5,268 bases of DNA from Burkholderiaceae bacterium (lineage in GTDB: Bacteria > Pseudomonadota > Gammaproteobacteria > Burkholderiales > Burkholderiaceae), in NCBI GenBank assembly GCA_025458735.1, contig JALORV010000422.1, forward strand, positions 1-5,268, given 5' to 3'. Numbering within the stretch: position 1 is the first letter of the stretch; every line of letters begins with the position of its first letter. Below are positions 4,670-5,268 of this stretch, piece after piece. The notes below the pieces were generated by a model, which saw nothing but the letters and a program-made list of their open reading frames with translations, was not told where the DNA came from and searched no databases. Both the position numbers and the translations under genes were made by a program.

Positions 4670-5268
4670 ATGAGTCGCCGCACGCTGAACCTCGACGACC
4701 GCCTGCACGACTACGTCGTGCGCCACAACCGCGAGCATCCGGAGCTGGCGAAACTGCGCGAGGCAACCGCCTCGCATCCGCGCGCCGGCATGCAGATCTC
4801 GCCCGAGCAGGGGGCGCTGCTGCAGATGCTGGTGAAGCTGACCGGCGCACGGCGCACCATCGAGATCGGCGTCTTCACCGGCTACAGCGCGCTCGCCGTC
4901 GCGCTCGCGCTGCCGCCCGACGGCCGCATCCTGGCCTGCGATGTCAGCGACGAGTACACGCGCGTCGGGCGCCCCTACTGGGAACGCGCCGGGGTCGCGG
5001 GCAAGATCGAACTCGTGCTCGAACCGGCCGTGCATACGCTCGATGCGCGGCTGGCGATGGGCGAGGCCGGCCGCTACGACTTCGCCTTCATCGACGCCGA
5101 CAAGGCGGGCTACGACGACTATGTCGAGCGCTGCCTGCGGCTGCTGCGCCCCGGCGGACTGATCGCGATCGACAACGTGCTGTGGAGCGGCCGCGTGCTC
5201 GAGCGCGTCGATGCAGCCGTCGATGCCGACACCGCGGCGCTGCAGCAGCTCAACGCCAAGCTCGCGGC
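4670..5268 (+). CDS. SAM-dependent O-methyltransferase (catechol/caffeoyl-CoA type), 3' end outside the window
   Basis: ATG at 4670 starts 7 nt after the methionine synthase stop, with only a weak TAGG upstream, suggesting translational coupling in an operon. 199 codons are present with no stop before the window edge; the family is usually about 220 residues, so roughly 20 are missing. It is a Rossmann-fold class I methyltransferase of the Methyltransf_3/COG4122 group, which methylates vicinal hydroxyls, typically of catechol-like compounds, using SAM and a divalent metal. Motifs: MQISPEQG (41-48), the SAM loop EIGVFTGYSAL (65-75), CDVS (90-93) at the end of strand 2, FIDADKAGYDDY (140-151), and AIDNVLWSG (166-174). 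Asp142, Asp168 and Asn169 have the same 26-residue spacing as the metal ligands of plant caffeoyl-CoA O-methyltransferase. The true substrate cannot be read from sequence. It would use SAM made from the methionine produced by the gene before it, which may explain the linkage. Confidence 0.92.
   Translation, partial: MSRRTLNLDDRLHDYVVRHNREHPELAKLREATASHPRAGMQISPEQGALLQMLVKLTGARRTIEIGVFTGYSALAVALALPPDGRILACDVSDEYTRVGRPYWERAGVAGKIELVLEPAVHTLDARLAMGEAGRYDFAFIDADKAGYDDYVERCLRLLRPGGLIAIDNVLWSGRVLERVDAAVDADTAALQQLNAKLA

Noticed and set aside
3634..4683. 349-codon minus-strand open frame opposite the methionine synthase
   Set aside because: It is longer than the true gene, but its Asp/Val/His/Leu-rich translation is the expected complement of GC3-biased codons; the plus-strand protein has all family motifs.

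Overview
The window is about two-thirds or more G+C, with strongly GC-biased third codon positions. It carries proteobacterial-type genes: a YihG-type acyltransferase, a short MetE-like methionine synthase and a class I O-methyltransferase. A free-living high-GC gamma- or betaproteobacterium is the best guess. No rRNA, tRNA, CRISPR, insertion sequence or phage gene was seen.

Layout. 1-18: probable last codons of an upstream gene, then a GC hairpin. 80-1070 (+): a three-helix membrane protein with a ClpP/crotonase-like (COG3904-type) domain, frameshifted by an exact 34-bp tandem duplication at 289-356. 1092-1211 (-): a likely 39-residue single-helix membrane protein. 1359-2434 (-): an unrecognised 358-residue-type protein, broken by an apparent 1-nt loss near 2174. 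2435-2756: a gene-free divergent intergenic region rich in inverted repeats. 2757-3580 (+): a YihG-like 1-acylglycerol-3-phosphate acyltransferase that has lost about 49 nt, including the EGTR motif. 3640-4662 (+): an intact 340-residue methionine synthase of the short, folate-domain-less MetE type, closest in my recollection to MesD. 4670-5268 (+): a metal-dependent, SAM-dependent O-methyltransferase cut off by the window edge.

How the genes relate. The methionine synthase and the O-methyltransferase are 7 nt apart and almost certainly co-transcribed. They form a methyl-metabolism pair: one makes methionine, the SAM precursor, and the other consumes SAM. The acyltransferase lies just upstream in the same direction, but the methionine synthase has its own Shine-Dalgarno site and a plausible promoter, so it may be transcribed independently. 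The other two larger genes have no visible link to them.

The most striking feature is that three of the four genes over 300 nt that lie complete in the window are broken by three different indels (34-bp duplication, 1-nt loss, about 49-nt deletion), while codon use and family similarity continue on both sides of each break. This fits either draft or metagenomic assembly error or very recent inactivation. I see no convincing evidence of a new biological system. The best leads are the MesD-like gene without a visible MesX partner, the small membrane ORF, and the paired symmetrical sites in the divergent intergenic region.
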